NCBI GenBank assembly: GCA_035582835.1
Contig: JAYKAV010002717.1
Location: forward strand, 599,192 to 663,191
Source of the DNA: Phoebastria nigripes
Lineage: Eukaryota; Chordata; Aves; Procellariiformes; Diomedeidae
DNA length: 64,000 bases
Direction: 5' to 3'
Part shown: in pieces, positions 51,890 through 64,000 of the stretch
Numbering within the stretch: the first letter of the stretch is position 1
Layout: each line of letters starts with the position of its first letter
The notes under the pieces: model-generated
The model's input: only the letters and a program-made list of their open reading frames with translations
What the model was told of the DNA's origin: nothing
Database searches by the model: none
Made by a program: the position numbers and the translations under genes

Positions 51890-52061
51890 CCTTTGGACTG
51901 GCTTTTTCCCAGGCCAATTTCATGAAACAATTTGAAGTCTTATTCATACTGGCCAAAAGAAATTGGCATCCCTTTTCTTTTTTGGGTGGAATGTCCTCGG
52001 CATTATCAAAAAATATTTTTAAAAAGCCACTGGGGACTGTTCGTCCTTGCAGAGTGTGCAG
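51890..52061 (-). CDS. Best candidate coding exon, unknown protein
   Basis: The minus-strand segment is 172 bases with excellent splice signals: a long pyrimidine tract ending CTCTTGCTGTGCAG, and donor AAAGG|GTAAGAATG. One frame is open from end to end (phase 0 in, 1 out), giving 57 residues. These include LHTLQGRTVPSGFLKIFFD, NAEDIPPKKEKGCQFLL and NCFMKLAWEKASPK. The composition is that of a soluble, slightly basic protein. The upstream frame continues for only two codons before the acceptor, so the start is an internal exon boundary and not a Met. A 57-codon open frame is not rare by itself. The combination with strong splice sites on both sides, and phase agreement with 37271-37408, is what supports it. 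I do not recognise the family, and the intervening intron would be about 14.5 kb. Confidence 0.38.
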
Positions 52062-53356
52062 CTGCACAGCAAGAGAAAGAGAAAAGAGGTAATGCTAGCA
52101 GATATCATTGGGAATCTCCATTAATAGCAGTTTCATTGCAAGATGTTTGTGACATCGTCATCATACATCTCCTTGTGGAACAGACTTCAAGGTGGTGAAT
52201 CTGGACAGCAATCCAACTATCCAAGTGTCAGGAACCAAAGAGAAGAACCACAAGAGCTCCACACAAGCTTCCCTCCCAGCACAACCAGTTATAACACATC
52301 TCTGGTGGGGTGGAGCCCTGACTAGGTTGTGAGAGCTGAAACCATATAACAAACAAATAACTTGTTGTCTTTAAATATTTGTAGGTCCCTTATTTAGTGT
52401 ATTGACCTTCAACTGTTTATATTTGAAAGAGGTTGTTTCACATCTCAACAATTCTAAGATAACATTTCCTATTTACTGCAAATCTGTTAATATTTCTGCA
52501 CCCTCAGTGTCCAGCGCTGATCTTGAATCAATTTTCATGCTCCCCACTAAAATCATAATCAATTTTGAAATTACTTTTTAACCTTTTCTATAATGATATT
52601 CCCTTAGAAATCTGAAAGCCAAATGTTAACTTCCCTACAAGATTTTATGTTTCCATATTTGGCATATTTGGTTAGCATTGATTTCCTTTTCCCTCCCCCT
52701 GTTTTTTCCTACTAGCATATAAGATAATATACCCATTTCAGTACACTCCAATGCTGATGCACCAGCATAATGAGTGTTTTGCCAATGCACCTCTGGGGAA
52801 AGTGTTAGTAATTAACTGCAACTGCCACAGCTGAGAGAACACAAAGAAAGCCTTTGTGTTGATTTCATGAACACTCCAGCTACCTAATAGTCAAAAAACA
52901 CTTTTGCTTTCATTTTATGTTAAGTATAGACATTCAGAAAAACATTTTACTCCACTTTATGCACTAGAAAATTGTATCAGTGCAAATGAGTATGAACTCA
53001 GGAGGCCATCACAGCTTCCACCACTGGTTACAAAACAGTGTTTGGGTGGTGACTATTGCCGAGATATCCATGTCTGTATTAAACTTTCTAACAGTCAATG
53101 TCTATTCAACACACAACACAAACATGTCATGTAAGCTCATTGTGGCCAAACTGCTCCTTTCCTTTGATACACTGTAACACTGAATTCTATCACATCCACA
53201 GTTTGTAGCAGAATTAATTCTCATCCTCTGTTGACGATTTTTTTTCAACATACCTGACTACATTTTTTTCATGAAAGAGGGAATTGGTGAGTAAACAGAT
53301 GAGAACAGAAGGAAGGAATCCAAGTCTTTGTCCCTGCTCTGTGTGTTTATAAATGT
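52062..53356. other. Non-coding stretch
   Basis: Overlapping short open frames on both strands at 52143-52352 and 52904-53177 lack domains. They are treated as chance. Confidence 0.5.
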
Positions 53357-53382
53357 TATACGTGTACATATGTATGCATATA
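53357..53382. repeat. 26-base alternating pyrimidine-purine tract
   Basis: Every step alternates T/C with A/G over 26 bases, including TACGTGTACATATGTATGC. Such tracts favour unusual helix forms and are often variable in length. Confidence 0.6.
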
Positions 53383-56300
53383 AATAGACACATTATGTAT
53401 ATTTTCTGCTGATTAGTCAAGTTTACAAAATACGTAACCCAGCAAAGCAGTATAGTACAACCTTCACGAAAATTCCTGAAGGATTTTTGTTTTTACTTCA
53501 TGCCAATCTTGTACTAGCAAGTTATATCTATTTCAGTTGTGACTGGTTTTCTAAAAGTTCAGTAAAATCAAGGAGGTAAATTGCATTGAAATGTTTAGAA
53601 TTGTTCTCATCATTAATTTGATCTAATCAGTATATACACCAAACAACTGTCTAGATCGTTCACTTCTGTATGCTGTTAAGAGGTTCCAAGTCACTCAGGC
53701 ATGTTTGCAAATGTAAATGGGCCCAATTCCAAAGGTTGCAAGTTTGGTTTACAGAAGCTGAGGTTTCACCGCACCTTGGAGAACTACTGAAGCATAAGTA
53801 TTCAAGCTTGTCATTGCATTTCTATGTGCAGAAATTTACATTCTAATTTCCTGTATGGGAAATTACAGAAAACGTTAACCAAAGAGCTTTTTATTGCCTG
53901 TAAAATCAATGAGTGAAGCTGAAGCACAGATCAAGTGAATACCTATCTTTTTAAGCAAGTACTAGTGATTAATTTTGAAAATACAATTTTAAAGCCAGAA
54001 TTTAGCGACACACATTTAAAAAAACAAGTGATAAAAAACACAAGAAAAAAAATCCAAATCCAGGTGTTCAGTATTTTAGTTATATGATATTTTCATAATT
54101 TTTACTTCCACTATTAAATTCAAGTGGGTTCCTAAAAGTCAAAGAAATTTCTTTCCTGCAGGTAATATTTTAAAGCATTATAACATTTTGTATTGTTTAC
54201 CCAGATAATTTGATTGTGCTCCTTTTAGTATCTGTAGGTACCCTTATATGTAACAACTCTCTCTATTTTAATGCCTGTACTTACGTTAAATGTCAAGATT
54301 CAAGGCAAATCTTAAGCATACAAGTAGTCTCCTTAACAATGTGGGTAGTCTTACAGCATCACCAATCTCAAGTTTGTGGTCAGACATATTCCTAAATCTT
54401 CTTAGAAATCAGGGTTTGAATATCACAACTAAGATCTTGAGCAAAGGCTGAAAAACTAATAGGGTATATGCACATAACTGTTCGTAGGCCCCAAGTTAAC
54501 CAGAACCTACATGACTATATGAGTCCAGCATATTAAATGTGAACTAAAAATATTGCTTTATTTTATGGACAACTCCTATTATTCAGGTTCTCACATGAAA
54601 ATTAAAATAACAAAGGGCTTCTGTAGCTTTTGCTGTGTTTGCATCCCCAGTAGTAGAAGCAAATCCTGAAGAAGCATAGGTGCTACTCCGGTCACTGTAA
54701 GCTGTTTGAGCTCCTGTTAGACTTTGTAAAAGGATGCTCTCTTTGTCCAGTTTAGGTATCTCTAGAAAATTGCCTGAAAGCCAGAATTTCTCTCCTTGTC
54801 ATTTTACAAGGACAAAACTACAAACTAAGTGATGTTTAACCATACAGTTCAGTATTTAGGTTATTTACCATGTTTACCTTTCTTTTGTTGCTATCAGATC
54901 CATTACTACTGAATGGCTCACTGCAAGCTGCACTCAAACACCCTCACAAAGAAAATAGTCACTAAGGTTACAGCCAAGAATATTACTTGGAATTGATTTC
55001 ACTCTATTAAAAGGTTCTCTGATTCCTAAGAAACATTAAAGACTGGAGCAACACTTCATTTTAATAACACTGATTAGAATAAATTTGCAAACAAGCTTTA
55101 GCTACACCTATTATCAACCTGAATATATTAACACCAAGAGGAACAGTTCTTTTGCACAGTGAAAACAATTGGGCATTTATTCTTCAGTATTTTAAACTCC
55201 TTTTAATTTATTTGCATATATTTTCAACACATGCATTTGAGTTTTACTGCATAAGTTATTCAGACACAGAACAAAAGGTACCAGTACTGCAATCACCTCT
55301 GCATAATTTCCTCTGTATCAGTCAATACTCTTTCCTCCAAGGAAGATTTACATTCCAGTCAAGGGTGGAGAGTCCCAAAGTACGTGCATTTTTCCTGTGT
55401 CTATTTGCCAGAAAAGGCAGAATGCAAAGCAGTGGTACATGAAGTAAATGCTAATTGTGCTACGAAGAAATACACAGGCAGATGGGTCAGGGTACCAGCA
55501 AGGCAAAGGACAGAGGCGAAGCAAGCAACACTACCCAGAGCCACGAGGAAGACCGACCTTCCTCCCTGTACACAATCCATTCTCTCTTTCAAAAAGATCC
55601 AGTCCTAAATCCTATAAAATCAATGCACTCATTTTTTTCAAGTGAAGACTGCTATAATATCAGCTACCCAGATTATCATTTTTTTTTAAATCTATTGCTT
55701 TACACATAATATAAAAACTCACCACAGAAATGGTAGAAATCATTGGCAGCACACAGATCCACAAGGGATGTATGCTATCCAGAAACTGCTCGTTTTCAGC
55801 ATTCTACTGTAATACTCAGTGATCTGTCTCTTCCTCTTTCACAATACCAAATGATGGCTTTTGTTCAACTATTAAAGCACACAAGCACTAAATGGAGCTG
55901 AGTTCTAGACTACCAGTTTTTAATTTAAAGCACCTCTTAACAGGCAGAAACAGAAAATTGAAAAATGAAGGACAGACCAAGGAAAACCATGGAAGCTGCA
56001 TCTTAGCACTAAATTTAGTTGCAAGAAAATCAAAACCAGGCATTCTTATTTAGAACCTACAATATATATATAATCAAGAACACATGACCAAAAATAAATT
56101 AGATACAAGAATGTTTTAATTTTAAGTGTATAAACAGGAAGAGTTCTTAACAGGTAAAAGTAGTTCTATTTATTTTTGCAAAATCATAGAGAGGTGTCAC
56201 TGACAAAATTATAAATAAAATATCGCATCAGAAGCCAAAGTCCCTGGTCATGTTTGCAGTGGAAACATGTTTATGCATCTCAAACTGAAAACAACTTCTC

Positions 56301-57536
56301 AAAAATAGTACGAAAAGATTCTCCTTAGATTGCCAAATAAATCACAAGGTTTTTCACAGTGAGCAAAAATTTTATCAGAATTTATTTATTTCACTACATT
56401 GCAAAACAAAAGCAAAGACCTACACCCTTCTGCCTTTTACTGACAACTTCCTCTGTAAGCATATATAAGCTCTGAATTCTGGAAGAAACCAGAGTACGTG
56501 CGTACAGGCCAAGCCAAACCCTCCTTTAGAAGGGTTTCAAACAGAACCATTTCAGTTTCACATGAAGGCACACTATTCTGTACTGGCAATGAAATTACAG
56601 TTAATGCAATTAACTTCTGGTGTCACAGGAGCTGTTGTCCAAGTCTTTTTTCCACAGACAAGCTCCTCTCTTCTTGATGTTTGTCCGAAGACCTGTCACA
56701 CTTCAGATCTTTGACACAAACAACATTGTTCTTTAACAGGCTGCAAGTTTATCTAAAGAATGTGGGTTTTTTTCCTTAAGTCAGTTCATAAGTAATTTAT
56801 TTCTACATTCTACATCCCAATTATCAAAGCAACATGCAATCTTGATAGCTTCCCATAAACAACTCTAATTATACCACAGCAACTACAGCCACTGCATTTA
56901 CTGTCAAATCAAACCTTAACATGAGGTCTCCCATCTATCCTTCATGTTAGGGGGATTTTCACTATCCTTACTGAAACTTCTTTTTCAGCTTTCCTTGGTG
57001 AAACATTTTCTTGTCCAGTCTCGCCTCCCACCTCCATCTCTCTGGCCAAGGTTGCTGCTGCACTGTGGTCGCTGCCTGCCAGGCCAACAACGCCTCATTG
57101 TTTCCTCCACACTGGCCTCTGTAATGTTCTATTATCTCTCCTGCAATGCTCAGCCAAAAGGCTAAAAATAAGTTTACCATGCCTTTTGAGGTTACCATAA
57201 TACACTTAGTATCGCGCTTTTTTAAAAAGATTACAATTCATTATAGTTACCATGACAAACTCTTAAATTCCAACTGCAAATAATGTCATTAGATATAATA
57301 TTATTGCAACCCTGTTTACTTTCTGCAGTGCAATAGGCATGACAAGCTCCTTGACTTATACTGGGGGGAAGACACACGCATGATATCAAGCACACACAGT
57401 TGTTTTGCTTGACCTTCAATTTCCAATAATAGTTCCTAACAGAGGACTTCCTGAGAACAGCTGTTGCTGATACGCTTCTTTGCCTTTTCAGGTTTAATGG
57501 TTTTTTGATAGAACCATTTGAAGTAAGGCTTTATTT
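53383..57536. other. AT-rich stretch with one multi-frame open patch
   Basis: At 55384-55709 three plus-strand frames and one minus-strand frame are open over partly shared DNA. This reflects a local lack of stop trinucleotides in GC-richer sequence rather than a gene. At 56944-57198 both strands are open in a GC-richer patch, again without domains. Nothing else is seen. Confidence 0.45.
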
Positions 57537-57557
57537 AAAAAAAAAAAAAAAAAAAAT
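57537..57557 (+). repeat. Poly(A), 21 bases
   Basis: A simple homopolymer. No retrocopy body is recognised upstream. Confidence 0.8.
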
Positions 57558-57667
57558 CTTCTCTCATTAAACAAAGAAGTTTCTTACCAGTGTAAGAGTT
57601 GTAGTCTACGTTTATAGCAACATTCTGGTACCAAGACTCCCTCACTCATATAAAGAAAGGTACTTAC

Positions 57668-57789
57668 TAGTAAAGCCAGCTGCCTGCTTTGTAGATGAAT
57701 CCCACCAAAACCAGGAATTAATCGTTAAAGTAAAAAATACTGTGGTAAGCAGCAGTATTTCATATACCTTCAATAAGCAAACATCTTGA
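57668..57789 (-). other. Weak candidate exon, unknown
   Basis: The minus-strand segment is 122 bases between acceptor TTTCTGTCTGTAG and donor ACTA|GTAAGTACC. One frame is open for 40 residues (phase 2 in, 1 out), with a hydrophobic stretch (KVYEILLLTTVFFTLTINS) followed by WFWWDSSTKQAAGF. The outgoing phase does not match the incoming phase 0 of 51890-52061, so at least one unseen exon would be needed between them. This is likely chance. Confidence 0.12.
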
Positions 57790-60700
57790 CTACAGACAGA
57801 AACTGCAAACACAAAGTTTTCCTGCACGACCGATTTCTTTAAACAAAAGGAAAACCTGAACCAAATAAACTCCAAAACACCAGGAGCCATTATCCACCTT
57901 AGACGTCAAACGAAGGCCTGAAACCCTGCATCTGCAGTGAGCATTTTTCAGAGTTCGGAGGCTGGGAGTGTTTTCCATCAGTGTTCTTGAAAGGTTTTAA
58001 CTTAAGCTGCAAGAAAATCTTTCCTGTTTGCTTCACCAATTGCAGCTCAGGTGGCTATGTTATGAACTTATTTTTCCTTCTTACTTACAAGATTTAATAA
58101 GCAGTATCTGTTGTGCTCAATGAAAATACTGTTTTATAAACATACATAATAATGTGTGATAAATATTTAAACAGAAGATATGATAGACTGAATCATGAAG
58201 TACAGAATTTAAGATAAAAGCATTTTACAGATTAGCACAAGTATTTCTTGCTTTTTTGGTCCAGTCCAAAAATGCCAATTATATTCAGATGCATGAAATA
58301 ATGCCTTGAGTTATTCAAGCAAAAATTTTGCAGGAAACTACTTTCGATGTAGTTCAAAAGAAAACAATTGTAGAGTTCTGGTCCAAAGCATCTCAGAATA
58401 ACTATAACAAAACATAGGAGTCCTACAATGTTTTTGTATCCAAGGTGAAATATTAAATCTAAAAAAGTTGATTTCACAACACTCTTCAATTCCTGGATTG
58501 CATTAGCATCCTTCCAGGAAATGCACAATAAAATCCTGCATATTTTTCTATTCACAAGTTTAGTTTCAAGTCCACTCTGAAGATGTCCATTTTCAGGTAT
58601 ATAACACATATGCAAAGTTTTGTTTAGATTTCTGTGATCTACCCCAGCTAAAACTAAGCTGTAACAAATTTATAAACAATATCTTTTAAAACCCCTGTAG
58701 TTTTCCTATTCACGTACATCACTTTGCTCAAGCTTTCCAGGATATTTACTCTAGTTCTTGCAAATTAATATTGCACATGACAATGTTTTATTGCCAGCAA
58801 TTTCTACTGAATTGAACTGAATTTTAGTAAATATCTTTTTTGTTTCACTAGGGCAGACAGCATTCCCTCAACTCCCAGCGTCTTACAATCAAGCAGAGAG
58901 CTGTTCAAGCTTGCCTCCTAGCTCTTTAGTGCTGATAATGGAAATAAGTCCTCCTTTCATCAGCTGTTTGTTACATGTTTTGTTTCAGCATTATTATTTC
59001 TTGTACCCTTCCCTCCCCCCTTTTTCTTCTTTTTAATTTCAGCTTGAACTGAACCATTCATTTAGATTTTCTGTAAAATAAGCACTGCATTTGTATTAGT
59101 AATGAAGTTAAGTGAGCATACTCTATTAAAAGCTCTGACTAGCTCTATGAACCACCACTGAACACATATAGCTCCACAATGAGATGTACCTAGCCATGAC
59201 ATGAAGTAATTTTTGTAACTCATTAGCAGATATGTTTAAGATGAATGCGCATATTTTGGCATATTCGTGAATATAGAGCTATTTCAGAAAGAAGCTGTAA
59301 AATTCAAGCTAGAAATTAGAATGGATCATNGAACTCAAATGCAGGATTTAAACAAGTTGCCTGAAATGTGGAAGGTTTTCTTAAAATGAGCTCATACATA
59401 GTAAAAACTAATCTATGATCAACATAAAGTTTCCGTGGTTACAATACCACCCAACAGTTCTCAGAGCACAAGGCATACCTTTGCATCACTCAAATTTCAC
59501 TTCTGAGCTACGAAAACCCATCAAGAGGAGTTTCTAAGGCTTTCCTGATTTTCAGTCTGGCACTATTCAGTGTTTACAAAAATGATCTATACAACGAAAC
59601 AAAGCTACAAATGAATTGTAGCTTGCAAAACATGGGTTGCGGTGGAAGTTATGATTTCTGGGAGAGGATTTTCATGGTAAATTTGAGAAATAGCATGAAA
59701 ACAATAAGAAGCAATTTGACTAAGAGAAACATACTATGCATAAGGCAGCAGAGTCTCATGAATAAATAGGTCTGGTAACAGTACTGCAAAATAACAGTCT
59801 GGGGAATGATTATAAGTTATCAATTGCAAGAAACAAGTTGATGCTCTCGCAAAAAAAAAAAAAAGATGAGGATATGCTATTACACAGGACATGTTAGTAG
59901 CAATATCCTATGAAAGGCAGTAAGTCCAGTATGCTCATCACTGGGGAGATTTCCTCTGGAGTACTGGACATCATAAAGAAAGACGTAAAGAAATTTCAGA
60001 TTATGTTTTCTAATAAAGGATCAGAACAGACAGATTAGAAACATCTTGAAAAGACTAAGTGATAACACGAGTGATGCATAAAGAACTCATCAGTTATCCA
60101 TTCACTTAGTCTATTTACACTGAATGTAAAGCAAAAACTACATTTGCAGCAAAAGAAATTGACATTTGCTATAAGAAAAAAATATTTTAAATTATAATTT
60201 TAGGTGGGCACTGGAGCATATTTATGTAGGCTATGAATATGCTTCTTTGGTGGTTTTCAAAAATAGGTGGACTAATACCAGTTAGGGTTATTGTTCCGGT
60301 TCCATGATGGAATGAACTAGATGATACCACAAGTTTATTTCCATCCAGATATTTTGATTCTTCTGTGTCCCTCTAACTAAACACAGGATGTAAAGTTTGT
60401 GCTGTTACTGCAGGATTAGTATATAAAGAAAAGAGCACTATTGTCACACTCACGCCGAAGATGAATCTTACATCACTGGAGTAGAAAACATAGTTACACT
60501 AAATACTTGCAATAGTTGATGCTAGAATGACAGGGACACAGCTCCAGAGCCACCTCTATTTTAGAAAAAAAAAAAGACTTTCCTATCAGCACAGTACTTT
60601 ACAGAAATAGCCTGCTTCCATAGTTAGGTGCTTTGTCTGCAACAGCCACACTGCAAATACATTCAGCTCATATCTACATAGCCTCAGATGATGTTACTCA

Positions 60701-62829
60701 TTTGCTACTTCCAGCTATTTTGTGAAAAGCTACATGGATTTTCTTCTAAAAGAGATAGAAAAAGAATAAAGAGAAGCAACTGGCTTCAAAGCATAAGCAA
60801 GTGCCGACACCTTATGCAAAAAAGAACATGCCTACAGTATGATGTGAAAGGAAGATACGATGAGCCAAGGCTGCTCCTCCTTCTGCAGGTTCAAAGGCAC
60901 ATGCAGAGAATCAAATCAGTGCATCTGGATATGGATAGGAGAGAACAAGAAATGCAAGATGGAAGGAACCAGAATAGCTAGGCATTGCCTGCCAAAAGAA
61001 GCTATCGCAAAGGGAAAAGTGGTAGACAGGGACAACCATAACCATCTCTTCTTCTACCTGGAATAACCATCACCTACCCCTGTTTCAGCATAGGCACTAA
61101 TTATAATAATGAAGCTGCAGCAACAGCTGCAGCACATCTCCATCACCACTCAGTGGCAGGATGTGTCTGCTTTCCTCACCCTCATCCCCCTCACGCAGCA
61201 GGCTCAGCATCACTATCAATATCACTGTGCTTCTGAGTCAGCAGACTGCTTGAACTAGTGCAAAGCAAACCTGAAATTGCAACTCAAGAAGCTTTTAAAT
61301 AAACTCTACTCATGCTGTTTCTATAACAGAACTGACAACTATTTCACTCAACTAACTTGGACGGTGAAACCACATGTAAAATTTTAAGCGATCATACTTG
61401 TCAAATATCCAAGCTGATGCACTTCTAGCAAGTTCTGCTCATTCACTTTCTATGCATCTAGATGGAATACAAAGCATCAAACTAATGTGTTGATAAATCA
61501 GGATAGCGGAATGACAGAATCTACTCTTAATTAGTGAACCTTGCTAGTTCCACTGAAGCAGAATCCCCTTTTAAGAAACTAATAGCTGTTTTAGCCCACA
61601 ACAACTACTATTGCCATTCATACACAAACATCCTTAATAAAGCTGTCCACTCTTGAAGATGAAGTTGTTCTTCTAGAAGAACAGATACTACTCAATAACT
61701 TTACCCACGGTTATTAATCACGTAACATTAAAATGCTTTTCAGATACTCTATATATCCCTCCCCAAAAAAACAAAATGAAAGCAGCTTTATCATTGACCA
61801 CGGCAACAAGATTCAAAACCTTTTCTTCAAAGTTTTGAAGAAAAAGAAAAATCAAATTCTTTTCTTATGCAGTAAAGACCATTACACACACCCATGCCTG
61901 ACATTTTAGGGACTGTTCATCACTTTAGGAACTGCAGCGTAGACCTCCATTTCTTTCGGAACACATTGGGAAAACTCTGGCTGGCACAGAATGCCTGTGG
62001 CAAGATTAATTACCAACACAGAGAAAAGCTGCTGCCATGCTGCTTCTTCAGTCTCCATACTGATTTCTCAAAGTTTCAGGCTCATTTAAAAATGTTTATT
62101 CTCACATGGAACATTCTCCAGAGTATGACCTTCCTTATTTATCTGAGGAAACATGGGTCCCCTTATACTTACCATTTACAGTTTATGTTCTCTATAGCTT
62201 AGTCTATTAACTATCCCAAAATAGAAATAGAAGTTGGCCGATATCAGAGTCTTTGTAAGTTCTACGTTATGGGCACTGCTGACTTAGACATCCAGCAGCC
62301 TGTTCTGTATCTGAGTTTAAGACAACATTATTTTGGGGATTTTCTGCAAGCTTTCAAGTGCATCCAAAAATATTCTTCTGCCCTGCCTGCATCATAATTG
62401 TTACAAAAACTTTTTGGCAAGAGATTTATTGTACTTTGATGTACAGGAAAGACTGAAGAAGTATAATCTGAAGTAGACAATATCACTTCACTTCATGCTT
62501 TGAGTGACAGGGCTCCAAAGAATGCTACCATCAAAAGGCAGAAGAGGCGACAGCAAATGCTAATAAGCTCATTATAACAATGACAGTACATAGACCAAAA
62601 AACTTCTAGCAATGTACATATTTGAAAATTATATACATACTGGTTCAATACTGGGTCTTTGGACTTTAACCCAATAACAGTTAGCTTGAAATCAAAGCAA
62701 GAAGAGAAACCTGTTAGTTGCATCTTCTCAACTGAAAACATTAATGGCAACATAAAACACACACCAGTATTTCTTAACTGCAGTGTAATACTGACCAACT
62801 TTCCAGTCAACACTTTCAAGGAGAAGAGG
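57790..62829. other. AT-rich non-coding stretch
   Basis: The longest open frame of the window (127 codons, minus strand 58232-58615) lies here. It has no domain, no Met context of note and no splice support, and one or two such frames are expected by chance. An A run lies near 59851-59864 and an N at 59330. A small CAG/CTG-rich spot at 61112-61134 repeats AGCTGCAGCA. Confidence 0.5.
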
Positions 62830-62853
62830 AAAAAAAAAAAAAAAATTTTTTTT
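62830..62853. repeat. A16 followed directly by T8
   Basis: A run of 16 A abuts 8 T, giving a perfect 16-base inverted repeat with no spacer at its centre. Confidence 0.75.
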
Positions 62854-64000
62854 CTCTGTTACTTCCACTCCTGTTCTCTTTGTCCTATGGTACATCCTTG
62901 CTTTAACTGCTCCTACCCTGCTTCCTCCTTTCTGCTATCTGTTCTTCTCTCAGTCTCTTCATAGTTCTTTTCCAAGACCCAGTAACATCATCTCCAGGAC
63001 AGACTGTTTTTAAACAAGCTGAAGTGAACCAACATACAGCAGTATGGTTGGTTTTTCTTCCAGTAGTTAATTGGACTGTTTTTCTAAATACAAGCCTTTT
63101 TTATAACTATGATGATAAAAAAGTGCTGACCAAAAACAACAGTTGCCTCAAAGGAACAATTTTGCTAAGTTACCTAGGAACAGCCAGTGCTCAACCTCCC
63201 GGAAATTCACATAACTAGATTACAGCTCCCTCCACATATCTGCCAGTTATACGTAAAAAGTACCACAAATATTTGGGACAACCACTGTTTATTCAATTTG
63301 GGCAATTCAGGATTAAAAAAAGTCTCTAAGAAATTTATAATATGCATATAAAAGCACTACATAACTTTAATGTATAAATATAAAATTAATAGAGAGAAGC
63401 AGTTACTAAGTTTTTAAAGCTTACAAGAGTATAACAAAGACAAAAGGTCAGATGCAGCACAAAACAGAAAAGGCAAAACTGCCTGCACTAGCTAGGAACC
63501 AGAGAGTCACCTAACCAGAGTAAAAAATAAAGGTTCTAAGCAACACTGGAATTTCAGTAGCTTTTTCTTCAAGTTTCCAACAAATAAACTCTACACCGTC
63601 CTCAAACCTAAAGCTAGCTACTCCAATCATATATTCAGGGGGTCTTCTGGCCTGAAGACCCTTACTGAATTGAGTTGATCTTAAGGCATCAGCCAGCCAG
63701 GTTCTGAATCACTAGCTTTCAACCACACAATCCCAGGATTTTATTTATTACTAGAACTAACCAGCAAGCACAAGTAGAAGAACAAAATACATCCATTTGA
63801 TGCCTAACTACATGCCAATTATGGCTTTCAACACTTGTGACTTAGAGCTCTTTTGAACTTTTAAAACATATAGACAATAATTAACATCAATCCAAGAATC
63901 TCTTCAATTTGAGAAACACCTTTAAACAGTTACTGAATCTTATTCAAGTATAAAGGAAAATAAATTGGCTTATAAGCCAAGGCTGTTTCCAAAAAGTTCC
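62854..64000. other. AT-rich non-coding stretch to window end
   Basis: No gene or element is recognised. Short open frames at 62659-62964 and 63024-63218 have no support. Confidence 0.55.

Noticed and set aside
55384..55709. Several overlapping open frames on both strands
   Set aside because: Simultaneous openness in four frames reflects base composition; no domain or splice pair was found.
57120..57175. Minus-strand AGCCTTTTGGCT, resembling the 5' part of U2 snRNA
   Set aside because: Only about 11 bases agree, and the following U2 sequence is absent.
58232..58615. Longest open frame, 127 codons, minus strand
   Set aside because: No domain, no splice sites in frame, hydrophobic T-rich composition, and a frame of this length is expected once or so by chance in 64 kb of such DNA.
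60688..60981. Basic 97-codon plus-strand frame
   Set aside because: Arginine/lysine-rich reading of purine-rich DNA, no splice sites or domain.

Overview
This is almost certainly a piece of a bird nuclear genome. It is AT-rich and CpG-poor, with no compact bacterial-style genes. The only mobile DNA I recognise is two worn CR1 LINE fragments and one solo retroviral-type LTR, a density too low for a mammal, turtle or crocodile. Seven isolated N bases (17066, 26913, 29451, 33058, 33270, 39866, 59330) suggest a draft assembly. No rRNA, tRNA, CRISPR array or recognisable protein family is present. The species and the host locus cannot be named from the sequence alone.

Layout. 1-5249 is AT-rich non-coding DNA holding a pair of related 27-base segments about 2.5 kb apart. 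The downstream copy sits between 13-base direct repeats. 5250-5893 holds four short minus-strand open segments with matching splice phases that would end in a stop codon, a possible gene 3' end. 5894-27268 is mostly featureless, apart from a CR1 reverse-transcriptase fragment at about 11.23-11.73 kb and a hydrophobic candidate exon at 15.2-15.4 kb. 27.28-28.66 kb is the densest stretch: a CR1 tail, a CA repeat, a GC/CpG-rich patch with a well-formed plus-strand splice-site pair, and a 381-base solo LTR flanked by TATTT on both sides. 28.66-51.8 kb is AT-rich with many homopolymers (up to T34), several A/C-only tracts, and candidate minus-strand exons at 31.4-31.5 and 37.3-37.4 kb. 51.9-52.1 kb carries the best exon candidate: 172 bases, open throughout, with strong acceptor and donor. 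The rest holds one weak exon candidate at 57.7 kb, an alternating purine-pyrimidine tract and poly(A/T) runs.

Interpretation. If there is a gene it runs on the minus strand, with widely spaced exons at about 52.0 and 37.3 kb (phases agree), possibly 31.5 and 15.3 kb, and a possible end near 5.25 kb. I do not recognise the protein. Exon-like decoys are common in 64 kb of AT-rich DNA, so everything beyond the 52 kb and 37 kb segments is tentative. The best-supported annotations are the CR1 fragments, the solo LTR and the simple repeats.
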